A stretch of 64,000 nucleotides of DNA from Stercorarius parasiticus (lineage: Eukaryota; Chordata; Aves; Charadriiformes; Stercorariidae): positions 280,684 through 344,683 of the forward strand of contig VWZL01000165.1 of the NCBI GenBank assembly GCA_013396915.1, in the 5' to 3' direction. Positions 63,198 through 64,000 of this stretch are shown here, piece by piece. Positions within the stretch are counted from its first letter, which is position 1. Every line of letters begins with the position of its first letter. A model generated the notes under the pieces. It worked only from the letters and a program-made list of their open reading frames with translations. It did no database searches and was not told the origin of the DNA. The position numbers were made by a program, and so were the translations under genes.

Positions 63198-64000
63198 TGG
63201 CAAGGCTGGCATTCAGAGAGACCTAGCCAGGTTGGAGGAGTGGGCCAACAGGAGCCTTATGAAATTCAGTGAGGACAAATGCAAAGTCCTGCATCTGGGA
63301 AGGAAGAAATCTTGGCAGTAATACAGGCTGGGGCTGCCTGGCAGGGATGCGTCTTGCCAGGGAGCAGCGTGGGCCAGCAGCAACCCCAAGGCCAGGGAGC
63401 TGGAGCCGAGCGTGGCCCAGGGCTGGCTGTGCCCCCACCCACAGGGCACAGTTCCATGGGGCTGGTAACAAGGTCCATTGACAGCCCCCAACACAGCAAC
63501 TGATGAACTGGGGCCAGGGCACAGCCAGGGACTCCAGCCAGGAGCAAAAGGAGATGGGTTTAGAGACAGGGATGGAAACCAGCACTGCTGTGTTCTGACT
63601 GCAGGGACTGACAGCTCCAGACTGGGCTGAAATGGGTGCTGAGCAGAGAGGGAGGTGGAGGTCCCAGAGGAGGCTAGACAGGGCAATTAAGCTCTTGATG
63701 TACACAGAGCCCTGAAACAACTGTGTTAACAGGACCTGGGGGTGCTGCTGGACACAAGGTGGACATAGGCCAGATGTATGCCCAGGCAGCAAAGACGACC
63801 AACAACATCCTGGGCTATATGAGCAGAAGCACAGCCTGTAGGAAAAGGTTATCCTGCTCTCCTCATTACTTGTTGGACCACATCTAGACACTGCATATGG
63901 TTTTGGGCCCTTAATACAACAAAGATATTCTAAAACTGGAGTGAGTTCAGTGGAGGCCACCAAGATGGCCAGGGTTGGTGCGCTTGCCCTGTGAGTGAGG
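63198..64000 (+). mobile_element. CR1 LINE, 5'-truncated, interrupted, runs off the window
   Basis: The plus strand starts in the CR1 reverse transcriptase region: GGCATTCAGAGAGACCTAGC, GTTGGAGGAGTGGGCCAACA, GCAAAGTCCTGCATCTGGG, which read RDLARLEEWAN..KCKVLHLG. It resumes at 63731 (GGACCTGGGGGTGCTGCTGG) through CAGCAAAGACGACCAACAAC and GGCCACCAAGATGGCC to the window end. Between about 63370 and 63730 lies sequence that does not belong to CR1. No 3' end is seen because the window stops first. A 246-codon minus-strand frame over this region is antisense and not a gene. Confidence 0.92.
63370..63730. other. GC-rich sequence inserted in the CR1, unidentified
   Basis: About 360 bp of GC-rich DNA sit between two CR1 parts that are normally close together (the CAGGCTGGGG box and the GGACCTGGGGGT box). 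No target duplication, tail or inverted ends were evident by eye, and edges are approximate. It could be a nested insertion, an unusual CR1 subfamily segment or a rearrangement. Confidence 0.55.

Noticed and set aside
63223..63963. 246-codon minus-strand frame, the longest in the window
   Set aside because: It is antisense to a CR1 and to GC-rich inserted DNA with few stops, and overlaps other open frames. No domain recognised.

Overview
This window looks like non-coding nuclear DNA from a bird, intergenic or deep intronic. The evidence is the repeat content. There are several CR1 LINE copies, 5'-truncated, with the typical CR1 3' end (octamers of the ATTCTRTG type), in both younger and very old forms. 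There is one solo LTR of the avian ERVL type, and there are two worn MIR/CORE-SINE copies of amniote age. The LTR type suggests a neoavian bird; I cannot name the species. No protein gene could be recognised. No tRNA, rRNA, CRISPR array or bacterial-type operon was seen.

Layout. 1-13 kb: AT-rich single-copy DNA with a compound hexamer microsatellite (598-766), a perfect hairpin (5114-5143) and a GC-richer island with intron-like signals on the minus strand (9184-9932). 13-16.4 kb: a CR1 cluster, a plus-strand CR1 (13010-14771) facing two minus-strand CR1 fragments. This part holds three of the window's four single-N assembly joints, each flanked by a direct duplicate. 16.4-29 kb: mostly unique sequence with a possible regulatory block (17540-17900), old CR1 pieces (18003, 22425, 27950) and three coding-like stretches that I could not identify (23027-23497 minus, 26763-27001 plus, 27202-27696 minus). 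29-41 kb: scattered old CR1 remnants and a GC-rich island (34185-34475). 41.1-43.0 kb: a minus-strand CR1 inside a 943-bp duplicate around the fourth N. 43.7 kb: a long GAAA/GGAA purine tract. 44-64 kb: unique DNA with a MIR (49610), the ERVL solo LTR (57796-58388), another MIR (61641) and a plus-strand CR1 that runs off the right end (63198-64000) and carries about 360 bp of foreign GC-rich sequence.

No genes work together here. The most solid unusual result is about the assembly: every N is one base long and sits between two (near-)identical copies of 210, 210, 638 and 943 bp. This is what unmerged overlapping contig ends look like. If so, the true locus is about 2,005 bp shorter, and reading frames that cross the Ns are artefacts. 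The main biological leads are a set of perfect hairpins with 3- to 9-nt loops and the signal-peptide-like open frame at 23027-23497. None of these is proven.
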